The notes: generated from the letters alone by a model not told the origin. A stretch of 64,000 nt of DNA from Ophiodon elongatus (GCA_016806645.1 JACSYO010002062.1:3117501-3181500), one strand, 5' to 3'. Shown: positions 33,858-46,315, counted from the stretch's first letter. Made by a program: numbers and translations.

Positions 33858-36129
33858 TTGTTCATTGAAGTTTGGTTGCTGTTGATGAAGTGGAGTTGTA
33901 AATTCTGCAGTTTTGCCTCATACAATGAAAAAACAATTGTGAGTCATTACAAAGACAATCATGGACGTGGAAGACGGGGTTTCAGCTGTATATACCCAAA
34001 CTGTCTAACATTTCACCAATCTCATGTGGAATTTACGCAGCATATAAAGGAACACAAGAAAGTAACCAGTCCAGTTGCTAAAATTCGCTGTGAACTTTGT
34101 ACTTTTTCAGCACCAAGCAACATCAAACAATATTTTCTTCATTTAAAGAGACATTTGAGAAAGAGAGAGACTGAGGCTTTACATATTGCAAACCCACTTA
34201 ATTTGCTTTCAAGAGATGGACTACTAGGTACAGAGTACAAAAGGCAATCATTTTATAGACAGAATTTTACTGTCATTGAACCTGTTGAATATGTTTTGAG
34301 CCCACAAGAAAGGACTCATACTGTTGTTTATGTCCCTATTATGAACGTACTTTCTGAAGTTCTAAAAAGAGAGGAGGTCCTGCAAGCATTGAGAGGAAAT
34401 AGTCCAGTTGAACAGTCTGGCCACTACAGGTCCTTTCTAGATGGTGACTATTTTAAAGGAAATCCAGTTCTCTCAGGTCAAGATTTTGGTGTATCAATAA
34501 CTTCGTACATCGACGATTTCGAAATTTGTAATCCTTTAGGCACATCTAGAAAGAAACATAAAGTCTGTGGTGTTTACTGGATTTTTGCCAATTTGCCCAA
34601 AAGATACAAGTCATCACTGTCATCAATCTTCTTAGCTTTACTGTGCAAGACAGAACATATCAAGATTTACGGTTATGAAAAGGTATTGGAGCCACTAATT
34701 AAAGATATTCAATATCTAGAAACAGTTGGTGTGTTCATAGAGAAACTTGCTTGTAATATAAAAGGGACCATCTTGTAATATAAAAGGGACCATCTTGTAA
34801 TGTAAAAGGGACCATCTTGTATGTGGCTGCTGACAACTTGGCCGCACACTCCTTGGGTGGATTTCAGGAGTCCTTTTAATGTGGAGAAGTTTTGTAGGTT
34901 TTGTCTGACTAGTCGTGAAGACATACAGACTTGTGATGTTAGAAGTGGAAACTTTGTTTTAAGGTCACCAGAGTTGTTTGATGAAGCTGTAAATGTGTTG
35001 AAGCGTGGTGCACTTGTGTCTGTTGATGGTGTGAAACAAGATTGTCCTCTTAACAGATGAACAGGTTTTCACACATGCAAAGGCTTTCCACCTGATTTCT
35101 TACATGATGTGCTGGAAGGCATTGTACCTGTAGAAATAAGTCTCTGCCTTGCAGATTTGATTTCTAAAAAATATTTCACATTAGAAGAGCTTAATAGTGA
35201 AATACAAGGCTTTCCTTTTTAAATTCTCCGATAAGACAAACCGACCCCAGAAAATTCCAATAACTTTTTGATGGAAAAAGACTGTAATGGACGGTAATGG
35301 ACATGAAAATTGGAGTCTTGTGCGTTTCCTTCCCCTCATCATCGGTCACCGTGTTCCAGAAGGTGATCAAACAAGGGATTTAGTCCTTGAGCTCAAAGAC
35401 TTGGTGGAGTTATTGTCAACCCCATACTTCACTTCAGACTCTCTTTGTTATTTACACTCAAAAATATCGGACCACAGACAGTTGCTGCTGACAGTTTTCC
35501 CGGATTACAAGTTACGCCCCAAACATCACTTTATTGAGCATTATCCGAATCTCATTCAGAAGTTAGGAACCCTAATTGATTGTTGGACAATAAGGTTTGA
35601 GGCAAAACATTCTTTTTTTAAAAAGGTTGTGCGTGATACCAACAATTAAAAAAATATTCTGCTTACCCTGGCCTCAAGACATCAGCTCATGTTGGCATAT
35701 TACCTTGAATTGCCAAGCATTTTCAAGCCTGAGACTGAGACTGGAAAGGTGCCTGATGTTTGCCTGGAAGTCTTAGACAGTTGTGTCAGACAGGCTATCT
35801 TGAATAGATTCAGTGATGTCGACACAGTTGGGCTGACTTCTAACGCCTTCCTAAATGGAACAAAGTATTGCAAAGGAATGATTCTTTCTGTTGGGAGTAC
35901 AAGTGGACTACCGGACTTTGGTAGAATTGTGGAAATATGCGTTGTACTGGCTGGTCACATTTGCTTCATCATTGAACCTTTTACGCCATACTATGTGGAG
36001 CAATTTCGGAGTTACCATCTTGTGAAGAAAAGCCCTGCTGAATGTCTTTTGGTAAAACTAGAGGACCTTAATGACTATGTTAGCAGATGTGGATTGTATA
36101 GTGATCCTGGTGTGTATACCCAGTGTTAA
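33858..36129 (+). pseudogene. C2H2 zinc-finger, transposase-like pseudogene
   Basis: Segments in changing frames make one long protein pattern. First are paired C2H2-like motifs (CKFCSFASYNEKTIVSHYKDNH; CIYPNCLTFHQSHVEFTQHIKEH; CELCTFSAPSNIKQYFLHLKRH). Then come VYWIFANLPKRYKSSLSSIF, YVAADNLAAHSLGGFQESF and CRFCLTSREDI. Next are FPPDFLHDVLEGIVPVEISL, KISDHRQLLLTVFPDYKLRPKHHFIEHYP with FEAKHSFFKKVV, and a C-terminal domain to TAA at 36129. The layout resembles multi-copy fish genes of transposon origin (tnp2/CACTA-like pattern); the family is not settled. Lesions: a 22-bp triplication at 34751, a one-base shift near 34877, TGA at 35058, stops around 35220-35240 and TAA near 35647. Confidence 0.55.
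34751..34816 (+). repeat. 22-bp triplication that breaks the reading frame
   Basis: Three consecutive units of TTGTAATATAAAAGGGACCA plus TC (third unit with one A to G change). The extra 44 bp shift the frame and place TAA in frame straight after the first unit. Confidence 0.9.
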
Positions 36130-36354
36130 CCCAAATATAATAATGGAGGAATAAGACAACGTGGGGCATCACTTCGGTTTCAGTGGAACTCTGTTATCCA
36201 AAAGTAAAACTTTATTGTCACATGTCAACTTCAGCACCTCTAATTGGCTGTTCTATTTGTCCATCAAACAGTAACTGAATTAACCCTATAAAGCCTGCAT
36301 ATGGCAATACAAATATATATGACATATAATTGAGAACACATTTCCTTGTGTATG

Positions 36355-37296
36355 TTAACAGACAAACACTGAAACTCATAATTCAATTCACTTAAACTGA
36401 AATTCAAAAACACGATTAAGTCAATGCACAAGAAACAACAACTGCACATCTGTTACAGGGCTGTTGTTGCATTTCACATCACATCAGCCTCTTTGTGGCC
36501 ACTCAGTGTTTCTTACCCACAAGCTGCATTCACGGTCCAAAACACGTGTCTTGTTCTGTTTACGGTTGCTTCATATTGAGCAGTATATGTATCAGAGTAA
36601 CACGACCAGAGCATTTTGGGAAATGAACTATACATGAAGCATGGATATACAAATTGCATGGCTTGATAGTAAAATAATTTTATTCACCTAATATTGTTTC
36701 TGATCAAGATACATATCTATACAAGTGTTTGGATAAAACATCACTGAACAAAAACACAACACAGCACAGACATCCATCTGATTATGATCTTTGATTTAGG
36801 ATCATGTTAAAAAATGTATGTCATAACGTCCAGATTAAAGCAACTACAAAAAAATAGTTTGACACTGAAAATACAGCAGGAATCTTTTCTCTGGTAAAGA
36901 TGAAGAAATCCATGAAAATAATGAGGAAAAGATAATAAACTGAGAAAATGAGATGATTGAAATGTAGGACGTCTGATAATGATTGAGGCTAAATATTTCA
37001 GGCAGATTGCATATTTTCAGAAAAGTGTTGGTTTGTGACTATTCACCTCTCCATCAAGTTCACTGAACGTTATAAAGAAAGCCGTTAGTCTGCTGTATCT
37101 GTGGAGCTGCACTGACTCTGTGATTGGTGCTCACTGCTCCTCTCCTCCAGGTGGAGGCGCTGTAGGACAAACAAACACAACTGGTTTGTGAATGTTTTGA
37201 TGGGAACTATAATATCTAGAAGCAGTGATGAAGCTGCTGTAACATATAAAGACGTTGTTGTTGTCTCAGCTGTTTGTGTACCAGTAGAAAGAGAGT
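36355..37296. repeat. Dispersed segment F, copy ii, with 7SL 3' flank
   Basis: Relative of 21740-22470 followed directly by the ancestral 7SL flank (GGAGGCGCTGTAGGACAAAC) leading to copy 7. No gene. Confidence 0.65.
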
Positions 37297-37596
37297 AAAA
37301 AGACTGGGTCCCGCTGTGTTACTCAGGCTGCACTACAGCGTCTATTCTCAGGCGCGATCCCACTACTGAGCGGCACGGGGGCTTTGACCTGCTCCGTCTC
37401 CGGCCTGGGTCGGTGCACCCCTCCTTAGACGACCTGGTGGTCCCGGGTTCCCCCAGGAGCACCATATCGATACCGAACTTAGTGCGGACACCCGATCGGC
37501 ATAGTCCGCTGTAGCTCAGAGCTCCTGAGCTCAAACGATCCTCCAGCCTCAGCCTCCCGGTAACGTGGATTACAGGCGCGCGCCACCGCACCCGGC
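37297..37596 (-). ncRNA. rn7sl: 7SL RNA (SRP RNA), copy 7
   Basis: Full length, T5 at 37297-37301, helix 6 variant GGTGCTCC. Two private C to T changes on the plus strand: GGGTTCCCCC in helix 6 and CGCTGTAGCTC in the Alu-S linker. Confidence 0.95.
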
Positions 37597-37638
37597 GAGG
37601 ACCACAGACATCCATTGGGTTCTTATCTTGTACAAATG

Positions 37639-37646
37639 CTACGTCA
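37639..37646 (-). promoter_or_regulatory. CRE/ATF-like element of 7SL copy 7
   Basis: TGACGTAG at -43 to -50. Confidence 0.7.
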
Positions 37647-37701
37647 TCAATAGGCACAACGTCATCTAGCGGCAGAAACACTGAAACTGCGTAGTATTTA
37701 A

Positions 37702-37799
37702 CCCTTGGATGATGTTTGGGTCTTTGGGACCCGTTTTTACGATTAATATTTTTTTCAAACTCAGACTCATTGGCCTTGGCTCATTTTCTGTGAAGAACA
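37702..37799 (+). mobile_element. piggyBac end remnant, 7SL copy 7
   Basis: After TTAA at 37698-37701; about 25 bp shorter than in other units because the ATCAAAAGAAAAATGATACG part is deleted. Confidence 0.65.
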
Positions 37800-38910
37800 T
37801 ACAATCACCGGCCACTTTATTAGGTACACCTTGCTAGTACCGGTTTGGACCCCCTTTGCCTTCAGAACTGCCTTAACTATTCGTAGCAGATTCAACCAGG
37901 TGTTGGAAACATTCCTCAGAGATTTTGGTCCATATTGAACTAATTGTCATGTTCAAGAAAGCAGTTTGAGATGTTTTGAGCTTTGTGACATGATGCATTA
38001 TCCAGCTGGAAGCAGCCATCAGAAGATCACTGTGGTCATAAAGGGATGGACATGGTCAGCAACAATACTCAGGTAGAACGTGGCGCTTAAACCATGCTCA
38101 ATTGGTACTAAGGGGCCCAACGTGTGCCAAGAAAATATCCCCCACACTGTTACACCACCACCACCAGCCTGAACCGTTGATACGAGGCAGGATGGATCCA
38201 TGCTTTAATGTTATTTACGCCAAATTCTGACCCCACCATCTGAATGTCGCAGCTGAAATCGAGACTCATCGGACCAGGCAACGTTTTTGCAATCTTATAT
38301 TGTCCAATTTTAGTGAGCCTGTGCGAATTGTAGCCTCAGGTTCCTGTTCTTAGCTGACAGGCGTGGCCCCCGGTGTGGTCTTCTGCTGCTGGAGCCCATC
38401 TGCTTCAAGGTTCCACGTGTTGTGCGTTCAGAGATGGTATTCTGCATGCCTTGGTTAGTAACCAGTGGTTATTTGAGTTACTGTTGCCTTTCTATCATCT
38501 CCAACCACTCTGCCCATTCTCCTCTGACCTCTGACATCAACAAGACATTTTCGTCCACACAACTGCCGCTCACTGGGTATTTACTCTTTTTCGGATCAGT
38601 CTCTATAAACCCTCGATGGTTGTGCGTGAAAATCCCAGTAGATCAGCAGTTTTTGAAATACTCAGACCAGCCTGTGTGGCACCAACAACCATGTTAAAAG
38701 TTACTTAAATGAATCACATTCAATCACATTAAAAGTTACTTAAATCCCCTTTCTTCCCCATTCTGATGCTCAGATTGAATTTCAGCAAGTCGGCTTCACC
38801 ACGTCTAAATGCCTAAATGCATTGAGTTGCTGTCCTGTGATTGGCTGATTATAAATTTGTGTTAACAAGCAATTGAACAGATGTGCCTAATAAAGTGGCC
38901 GGTGAGTGTA
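37800..38910 (-). mobile_element. Tc1-family transposon T6
   Basis: Spacer between copies 7 and 8. A deletion of about 130-140 bp at CCATATTGA | ACTAATTGTC explains why this unit is shorter (1664 bp) than the others. Confidence 0.85.
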
Positions 38911-38960
38911 TAAAGACGTTGTTGTTGTCTCAGCTGTTTGTGTACCAGTAGAAAGAGAGT

Positions 38961-39260
38961 AAAAAGACTGGGTCCCGCTGTGTTACTCAGGCTGCACTAC
39001 AGCGTCTATTCACAGGCGCGATCCCACTACTGAGCGGCACGGGGGCTTTGACCTGCTCCGTCTCCGGCCTGGGTCGGTGCACCCCTCCTTAGACGACCTG
39101 GTGGTCCCGGGCTCCCCCAGGACCACCATATCGATACCGAACTTAGTGCGGACACCCGATCGGCATAGTCCGCTGCAGCTCAGAGCTCCTGAGCTCAAAC
39201 GATCCTCCAGCCTCAGCCTCCCGGTAACGTGGATTACAGGCGCGCGCCACCGCACCCGGC
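38961..39260 (-). ncRNA. rn7sl: 7SL RNA (SRP RNA), copy 8
   Basis: Full length, T5 at 38961-38965, helix 6 variant GGTGGTCC. The upstream flank is type B, unrelated to the type-A flank except for the CRE, and there is no piggyBac. Confidence 0.96.
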
Positions 39261-39303
39261 GAGTAAGGAGTTCATTCGGAGACCTTTTGGGCTTTTACAA
39301 ACG

Positions 39304-39311
39304 TGACGTCA
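39304..39311 (-). promoter_or_regulatory. CRE/ATF element of 7SL copy 8
   Basis: Perfect TGACGTCA at -44 to -51 within an otherwise different (type B) upstream sequence. Confidence 0.8.
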
Positions 39312-40256
39312 TCAGGGTGATCAGTTGGCATCTAGTGATGAAAACAAAACCTGCACCTGCCATGTGGAAGGCTGATCATCATTTACTTAAAACCCGATTT
39401 CAATAAAGATCAAAACTTTATGACGTATCTTTAAACACCTACGTGCTCAGTATGAGTTTACTATCATCCACAATCATGCACAGTTGATGTTTTTCATAAT
39501 GTCAGCAGATTGCATGATACAGTAACTTATATTCACAATCTGTGATTTAAAAATAAAGAATTTAGGCTTATTCTGACACTTAATAACAAGACAGTATATT
39601 GAGCTGAGTAGCTTCAAAGTGGATCACAATGTGAACATATTTTCTTTATTCGAACAATAAAACTGAAAAGTGTCTCACATTTGTCTCCAACATTTCTATT
39701 TCAAAGGTGCAACGTGACACTTAACTTTAGGTGTAATGAGGTTTAAAAAGCCCTTTAACCTTTCCTGGATTCTAAACTTCCTAACACTGGTAAATTGTTG
39801 TTATTTATGAGCCTCTGGTTTATTTAGTGATTATTCTTTTGTGAATTTCAGGTGAGTTTTGAGAGTAATTTAACAGTTATGTTCAGTTTTCATGAACAAT
39901 CATTTTATGTTTGCAAACTGAATTACACTTCATTGAATCACAGCTATAGAATCCAGCACTTCCACTGAACTGAACAGTTTATATTGTTTTAATTCTAATC
40001 ATAAAGAGGACCATGTGACTCTTCTGAGGCATTTGTAGAAATAAGATGCATAAAACCTCCCTGTTATAACTTTCCTCAAATGATTAAAAACAAGGTTATT
40101 TAGAGAATTTTAACCCACACAATGCATGCTGGGAAGTGTTCTTACGACTTCTAGAAACAAGTTGATTTGATGAGTTTAGTTAAACGTTTAGTTTTACATT
40201 CAGTCAATAATGCAATGTAGGACTTCTGAAACGGTTCAACAACTAAAGAACACAAG
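39312..40256. other. Type-B flank and intergenic DNA, no gene seen
   Basis: Homologous for about 150 bp to the flank of copy 10 (CACGTATCTTTGAACACC-like), then AT-rich unique sequence without a coding pattern. Confidence 0.5.
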
Positions 40257-42746
40257 TTAACAAAATGTTCTGCAGAGATTGATGGACTTTATTGAGCTTT
40301 GAGAGGAGCTGGAGTTGGAGGTGATCGTGGAGGATGAGGAGGAGGAAGAAGAGTCTCTGATGCACAGCTGTTGTAGACGCTCCTTGATCAGCTCCTGGTA
40401 GATCTGGAAGTCTGTGAAGTCCACCGGGGCCTGAGGAAAACCACAAAGAAAATAATGTGTTGTGTGAATATATTGTTAAACGTCGCTTAGGTTCATAGAG
40501 ATGTTACTATTATTCTAAACGTTTATTTATTTATTTATTTATTTCGTGCACGTGTCACCCCCAATGCCTCGAATGGGTCTCCGAGGAACCTGGTTTAGCG
40601 CGGTATAAGGCTCGGATAGCAATCAGTGACGAGCTATCAGTTTCAATCATTCGTGACAAACTCTGCAAGGGGACTTAACAGCTATGAAGTCCCTCTCCTA
40701 GCCTGGTTGGACACAAGATGTCCGGCCGGGAGCCAGAGGTCATCCAGGTATATTTCTCCCCAATCTTAAGAGAATATTTGTAGGTTTTATAAGTGTAATT
40801 CCTTATATCAGTGTGTGTAGCCGTGGTGTGGATTGTCTCAACTCACCTCAGGGGCCGCGTGGAGCTGTCGTCGGGAGACCCCGCCTCGGCTCTCAGGAGG
40901 CCCCGCCTCGGCTCTCAGGAGGCCCCGCCTCAGCTCTCAGGAGGCCCCGCCTCGGCTCTCAGGAGACTCGATCAAAGAGTCAGAGAACGCCAAAGAAAGG
41001 CCACGGACTCACTGCTTGATTATAACTGACGATACAGTTGGTATTTATTTACTAATACAAGATGAAAAAGAAGTTACAACTTTAAAAGTGCAACACTCGA
41101 ATAACAACTGGAAATCTAACGAGTGTGAGCAAGTGCTTGGCCTAAAGTACGGAGAAAAGTAATCTCTAAATCTGCATTTACTCCTCGACCTAACCTGAAG
41201 CTAGATTCAAACAAGTTCTAAGAAGAAGTTCTGAAAGAAGTCCTGTCTCTTCCTTATCCTGACATACTTGTAGTCTTTCTCCGCATACATTAAGACCTCG
41301 GACTGGGGGTTTTCCAAAACCCCCCTTTGCTCCCCTTAACTTCTCTTTCTTAACACTCCAGCTGTACCAAGCCCCCACTTGCCCATTTCTCAATTGTCAT
41401 TCTTATCAAAAATGACATGAGGTTACAGAGTATACATGAATATGAGACCTCCTGATTAAAACCATACACATAATAATCACAATCATTAATAAAAAGGGAC
41501 CAAAGTCTACAAATCATCCTGGTTACATTATATTTTGCCAAGCATTGATAATATGGTAAGAGTGAACATTTCAAATATAGTCTACTCTTAAGCAAGGTGT
41601 ATTACGGTCTCTATTAGACGGTTATACCTAAACCTGAGCATCGCTATAGATCATTGGAAGAATAACATACAACAATAGAACTCAACCCTAGAAGACCTCT
41701 GGCTACCTGGATAAAGATTGATAAAGATTATTTTATATCGTCTCTCCCTATCAGGGCCCTAGCAGCAGTTCCATCCTCTACGGTGACCTTTAGGTCAGGT
41801 TCTGCTTCATAGCCGGTATCCTGCAGTCTAGTTCTTCTCTCTAGCCGGGCCACCTGACCGTCTGAAGGCCAAGATAGCCATACATCCTGTTTACTGGATG
41901 ATTTAAGACGTAAGGAAGTTTAGAACAACGTATTTCACTTCATGCTGGCAGATGGTCGACAGTTAGTTCTGCTTCTCACCGTGCTAACTCAGTAATCTAT
42001 ACATTAAACATAACTGGTATTTTACTTTATATCTCATCGAGCCCGATGGACACGTTACTATCTTTTGTTTTTTGTCTATATTAGTTTATTGTTTTCTCAA
42101 TCTGATAAATGTTAAACACTATCAGTTAATGCTGCAATTAAAGGCAAGGGGCAGCTTGTCTAAGAGAATTCACATAAAAATGCATGTCTTCCAACACCCT
42201 CTCTTGTGAATTTGATAAACTCTGATCCCAGGCCAATCTACCTCCTCCCTCCTAAACCTCCTTAAGGATAATTAAATTACCATGAACCACCCACATCCGT
42301 ATCTGCGCCAATTCACTTTCGCACCACATCTCACATTATCATACAGCTACAAACCTTCATTCACATTCACATTGCAGTCAGAGTCAATTTGAGGAATATT
42401 TACATCCAGAAGAGAATCAGACCTTAAAACATCTCAGTTTAATCTCCAGATATTATTCTAAGATGTTATATTACAAATATATAAAACATCCCTGTTTTAA
42501 CTCAATGAAAACAGGTTTAATAATTTCTAACATGCATTTAAAATCAGATGAACTAAAAACACATGGACAGACATTGAAACATCTCATAGTCATGCATTAC
42601 ACTAATAACAGTACCTTGATTGCAAAGCATTGTGGGAGGAGGAAGAGCTCTTTCTGGTGGATGAAGTTCAGCGTCACTGTCCCGTTCTCCAGATGATGTA
42701 GTTTCATGTTGATGACTTTGTGTTCTTCCTCCACTCAACATGATAC
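40257..42746 (-). CDS. Two exons of an unrecognised gene (5' part missing)
   Basis: Exon 42746-42615 and terminal exon 40430-40257 have good borders (CACAG acceptor, GTACTG donor, TTTTCCTCAG acceptor). The most protein-like frame reads HKVINMKLHHLENGTVTLNF ... LLPQCFAIK joined to APVDFTDFQIYQELIKERLQ, ending in a Ser-rich tail and TAA. In that frame the first exon has TGA four codons in, so either the acceptor differs or the gene is broken. An inverted duplication begins 90 bp upstream (42838) and may have removed the earlier exons. The intron contains repeat X. No family recognised. Confidence 0.35.
40525..42100. repeat. Unclassified dispersed repeat X, copy 1
   Basis: Shares blocks in the same order with 46840-47110 and 48740-48940. 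Examples are CCGGCCGGGAGCCAGAGGTC, CAGTGTGTGTAGCCGTGG...CTCAACTCACCTCA, and CATAATAATCACAATCATTA...CATCCTGGTTACATTATATT. Coding capacity was not recognised; the extent is approximate and it may be a degraded retroelement. Confidence 0.45.
40879..40966. repeat. 22-bp GC-rich tandem repeat
   Basis: Four units of CCCGCCTCGGCTCTCAGGAG plus GC, one with a G to A change. The second copy of repeat X lacks it. Confidence 0.9.
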
Positions 42747-42837
42747 CTGTGAGAAGAAGGTGGTGGAAATTTAAACATAAAGGAAGCTTAAATTCTTCAG
42801 CAGAGGCAGATTATTATGACACAGTGTGACTATGTGT

Positions 42838-43605
42838 ATGTTATCTAAAAGGTGACATTCACCAGACTGAGTGTGTCCTCGGCCTCTGCTCTTTCACTCA
42901 GGTTTCAGATGGCAACAGAAAAGTTCCTCCTTGACATCATCAGGAAACAAATCATCTTCTCAAGTCCATTAAAAATCAAGAACACTACAATTATCTGTAA
43001 ATATTAAGAAGGAATTTGTGCTTAAGTCATCAATACGGATACATTTAATGAACTTCTGTTAATCTAGCAAATGTTTAAAGTGTGTGTCTTACCTCTGCTT
43101 CTTCTTGATGTCACGTGTTCTTTGGGTCACACGCAGGTTGCAGCTTGGAGGCCAGAATCTAGAGGAGAGGCAGCGATGCAGGTCTGTGACGAAGTCTGAA
43201 GGCAACATCTGGAACAGGTTGGAGGTGAGTTGAAGCTGTCTCTCAGAATTCACTGGTGGTGGAGGGTAGAGGTTGCTGGCAGAGGCTGTAGGTGGAGGTT
43301 TGAGGTGGAGCAGTTTGCCAAAATCATCAGGTGGAGGTGGTGTTGCAGGTTTCCAGAAAAGGCTGTAGGTGGCGGTTTGGGTTGCAGATGTTGACCAGAA
43401 TCTTCAAGTGGGGGTGGAGGTGCAGGTCAATGACAGGGACCATAGGTGGAGGTTCAGGAAGCCTATATGAAGGAGTAGACGGAGGCTGGAGGTGTCTGGT
43501 GAAGTCTCAGGGCTGGAGCCGGATGAGGCTGTAGGTTGAGCAGGTTTCTGGTGCTGTCTTCCAAGATCGATAGGTGGAGGCCAGGGATGTAGATTACTGT
43601 GGAGG
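42838..43605 (+). repeat. Inverted duplication, left arm
   Basis: About 768 bp that reappear reverse-complemented at 52228-52994 with almost no differences where compared. It includes GGTGGAGG-rich sequence whose 67-residue frame is identical in both arms. No evidence that the frame is a gene. Confidence 0.8.
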
Positions 43606-44209
43606 GCATCAGATAAATGGATTCATCATATGTTATTACTCACTGAGATTAATCCCATAATATCCACATCTCTTGACAGTGTTACCTGCTGCATCTCTCT
43701 GACCTCCAGTCACTTTCATCAAACTGTAAATCACGTCTTGTGCTACTGAACCATGAGTTGTGTGTATTGTTTCACCCTCACTGTTCATATTTTAGGCTGA
43801 TATAAGATTAAATCACAAAAAAAACTTACAATACGATATAGAGACAAATTTCTAAATGTTTGTGATTGAGCTTTTTATACCTGGAAAAATTATTATGGAC
43901 ATATTTTCTTCATTTGAACAGAAAAACAAAGATAAAAGTGTTTGTTTGTGACTATTCACCTCTCCATCAAGATCACTGAACGTTATAAAGAAAGCCGTTA
44001 GTCTGCTGTATCTGTGGAGCTGCACTGACTCTGTGATTGTTGCTCATTGCTCCTCTCCTCCAGGTGGTGGCGCTGTAGGACAAACAAACAGAACTGGTTT
44101 GTGAATGTTTTGATGGGAACTATAATATCTAGAAGCAGTGATGAAGCTGCTGTAACATATAAAGGCGTTGTTGTTGTCTCAGCTGTTTGTGTACCAGTAG
44201 AAAGAGAGT
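43606..44209. other. Intergenic DNA and 7SL copy 9 3' flank
   Basis: Unique AT-rich DNA to about 43925, then the end of segment F and the ancestral GGTGGTGGCGCTGTAGG flank. No gene. Confidence 0.5.
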
Positions 44210-44509
44210 AAAAAGACTGGGTCCCGCTGTGTTACTCAGGCTGCACTACAGCGTCTATTCTCAGGCGCGATCCCACTACTGAGCGGCACGGGGGCTTTGA
44301 CCTGCTCCGTCTCCGGCCTGGGTCGGTGCACCCCTCCTTAGACGACCTGGTGGTCCCGGGCTCCCCCAGGAGCACCATATCGATACCGAACTTAGTGCGG
44401 ACACCCGATCGGCATAGTCCGCTGCAGCTCAGAGCTCCTGAGCTCAAACGATCCTCCAGCCTCAGCCTCCCGGTAACGTGGATTACAGGCGCGCGCCACC
44501 GCACCCGGC
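44210..44509 (-). ncRNA. rn7sl: 7SL RNA (SRP RNA), copy 9
   Basis: Full length, T5 at 44210-44214, helix 6 variant GGTGCTCC; leftmost of the fourth block. Confidence 0.96.
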
Positions 44510-44551
44510 GAGGACAGTAGGCATCCATTGGGTTCTTATCTTGTACAAATG

Positions 44552-44559
44552 CTACGTCA
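44552..44559 (-). promoter_or_regulatory. CRE/ATF-like element of 7SL copy 9
   Basis: TGACGTAG at -43 to -50. Confidence 0.7.
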
Positions 44560-44614
44560 TCAATAGGCACAACGTCATCTAGCGGCAGAAACACTGAAAT
44601 TGCGTAGTATTTAA

Positions 44615-44737
44615 CCCTTGGATGGTGTTTGGGTCTTTGGGACCCGTTTTCATTTTTTTATCAAAAGAAAAATGATACGATTAATTATTTTTTCAAACTC
44701 AGACTCATTGGCCTTGGCTCATTTTCTGTGAAGAACA
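44615..44737 (+). mobile_element. piggyBac end remnant, 7SL copy 9
   Basis: After TTAA at 44611-44614, ending at the TA of T7. Confidence 0.65.
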
Positions 44738-45965
44738 TACAATCACCTCAACTTTATTAGGTACACCTTGCTAGTACCGGTTTGGACCCCCTTTGCCTTC
44801 AGAACTGCTTTAATTATTCGGAGCAGATTCAACCAGGTGTTGGAAACATTCCTCAGAGATTTTGGTCCATATTGACATAACAGCATTACGCAGTTGCTGC
44901 AGATTTGGCGGCTGCACATCCATGATGCCAATCTCCCGTTCCACCACATCCCAAAGGTGCTCTATTGGATTGAGATCTGGTGATTGTGGAGGCCATTGGA
45001 GTACAGTGAACTCATTGTCATGTTCAAGAAAGCAGTTTGAGATGATTTGAGCTTTGTGACATGATGCATTATCCAGCTGGAAGCAGCCATCAGAAGATCA
45101 CTGTGGTCATAAAGGGATGGACATGGTCAGCAACAATACTCAGGTAGAACGTGGCGCTTAAACCATGCTCAATTGGTACTAAGGGGCCCAACGTGTGCCA
45201 AGAAAATATCCCCCACACTGTTACACCACCACCAGCCTGAACCGTTGATACGAGGCAGGATGGATCCATGCTTTAATGTTATTTACGCCAAATTCTGACC
45301 CCACCATCTGAATGTCGCAGCTGAAATCGAGACTCATCGGACCAGGCAACATTTTTGCAATCTTCTATTGTCCAATTTTAGTGAGCCTGTGCGAATTGTA
45401 GCCTCAGGTTCCTGTTCTTAGCTGACAGGCGTGGTCTTCTGCTGCTGGAGCTCATCTGCTTCAAGGTTCCACGTGTTGTGCGTTCAGAGATGGTATTCTA
45501 CATGCCTTGGTTGTAACCAGTGGTTATTTGAGTTACTGTTGCCTTTCTATCATCTCCAACCACTCTGCCCATTCTCCTCTGACCTCTGACATCAACAAGA
45601 CATTTTCGTCCACACAACTGCCGCTCACTGGATATTTAGTCTTTTTCGGATCAGTCTCTATAAACCCTTGATGGTTGTGCGTGAAAATCCCAGTAGATCA
45701 GCAGTTTTTGAAATACTCAGACCAGCCTGTGTGGCACCAACAACCATGTTAAAAGTTACTTAAATGAATCACATTCAATCACATTAAAAGTTACTTAAAT
45801 CCCCTTTCTTCCCCATTCTGATGCTCAGATTGAATTCCAGCAAGTCGGCTTCACCACGTCTAAATGCCTAAATGCATTGAGTTGCTGCCCTGTGATTGGC
45901 TGATTAACTATTTGTGTTAACAAGCAATTGAACAGATGTGCCTAATAAAGTGGCCGTTGAGTGTA
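44738..45965 (-). mobile_element. Tc1-family transposon T7
   Basis: Spacer between copies 9 and 10. Left end CAATCACCTCAACTTTATTAGG as in T2 and T3, so T2/T3/T7 and T4/T5/T6 are two lineages. Confidence 0.85.
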
Positions 45966-46015
45966 TAAAGACGTTGTGGTTGTCTCAGCTGTTTGTGTAC
46001 CAGTAGAAAGAGAGT

Positions 46016-46315
46016 AAAAAGACTGGGTCCCGCTGTGTTACTCAGGCTGCACTACAGCGTCTATTCTCAGGCGCGATCCCACTACTGAGCGGCACGGGGG
46101 CTTTGACCTGCTCCGTCTCCGGCCTGGGTCGGTGCACCCCTCCTTAGACCACCTGGTGGTCCCGGGCTCCCCCAGGAACACCATATCGATGCCGAACTTA
46201 GTGCGGACACCCGATCGGCATAGTCCGCTGCAGCTCAGAGCTCCTGAGCTCAAACGATCCTCCAGCCTCAGCCTCCCGGTAACGTGGATTACAGGCGCGC
46301 GCCACCGCACCCGGC
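46016..46315 (-). ncRNA. rn7sl: 7SL RNA (SRP RNA), copy 10
   Basis: Full length, T5 at 46016-46020; shares all diagnostic changes of copy 6 except its +8 mutation. Type-B upstream flank without piggyBac. Confidence 0.96.
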
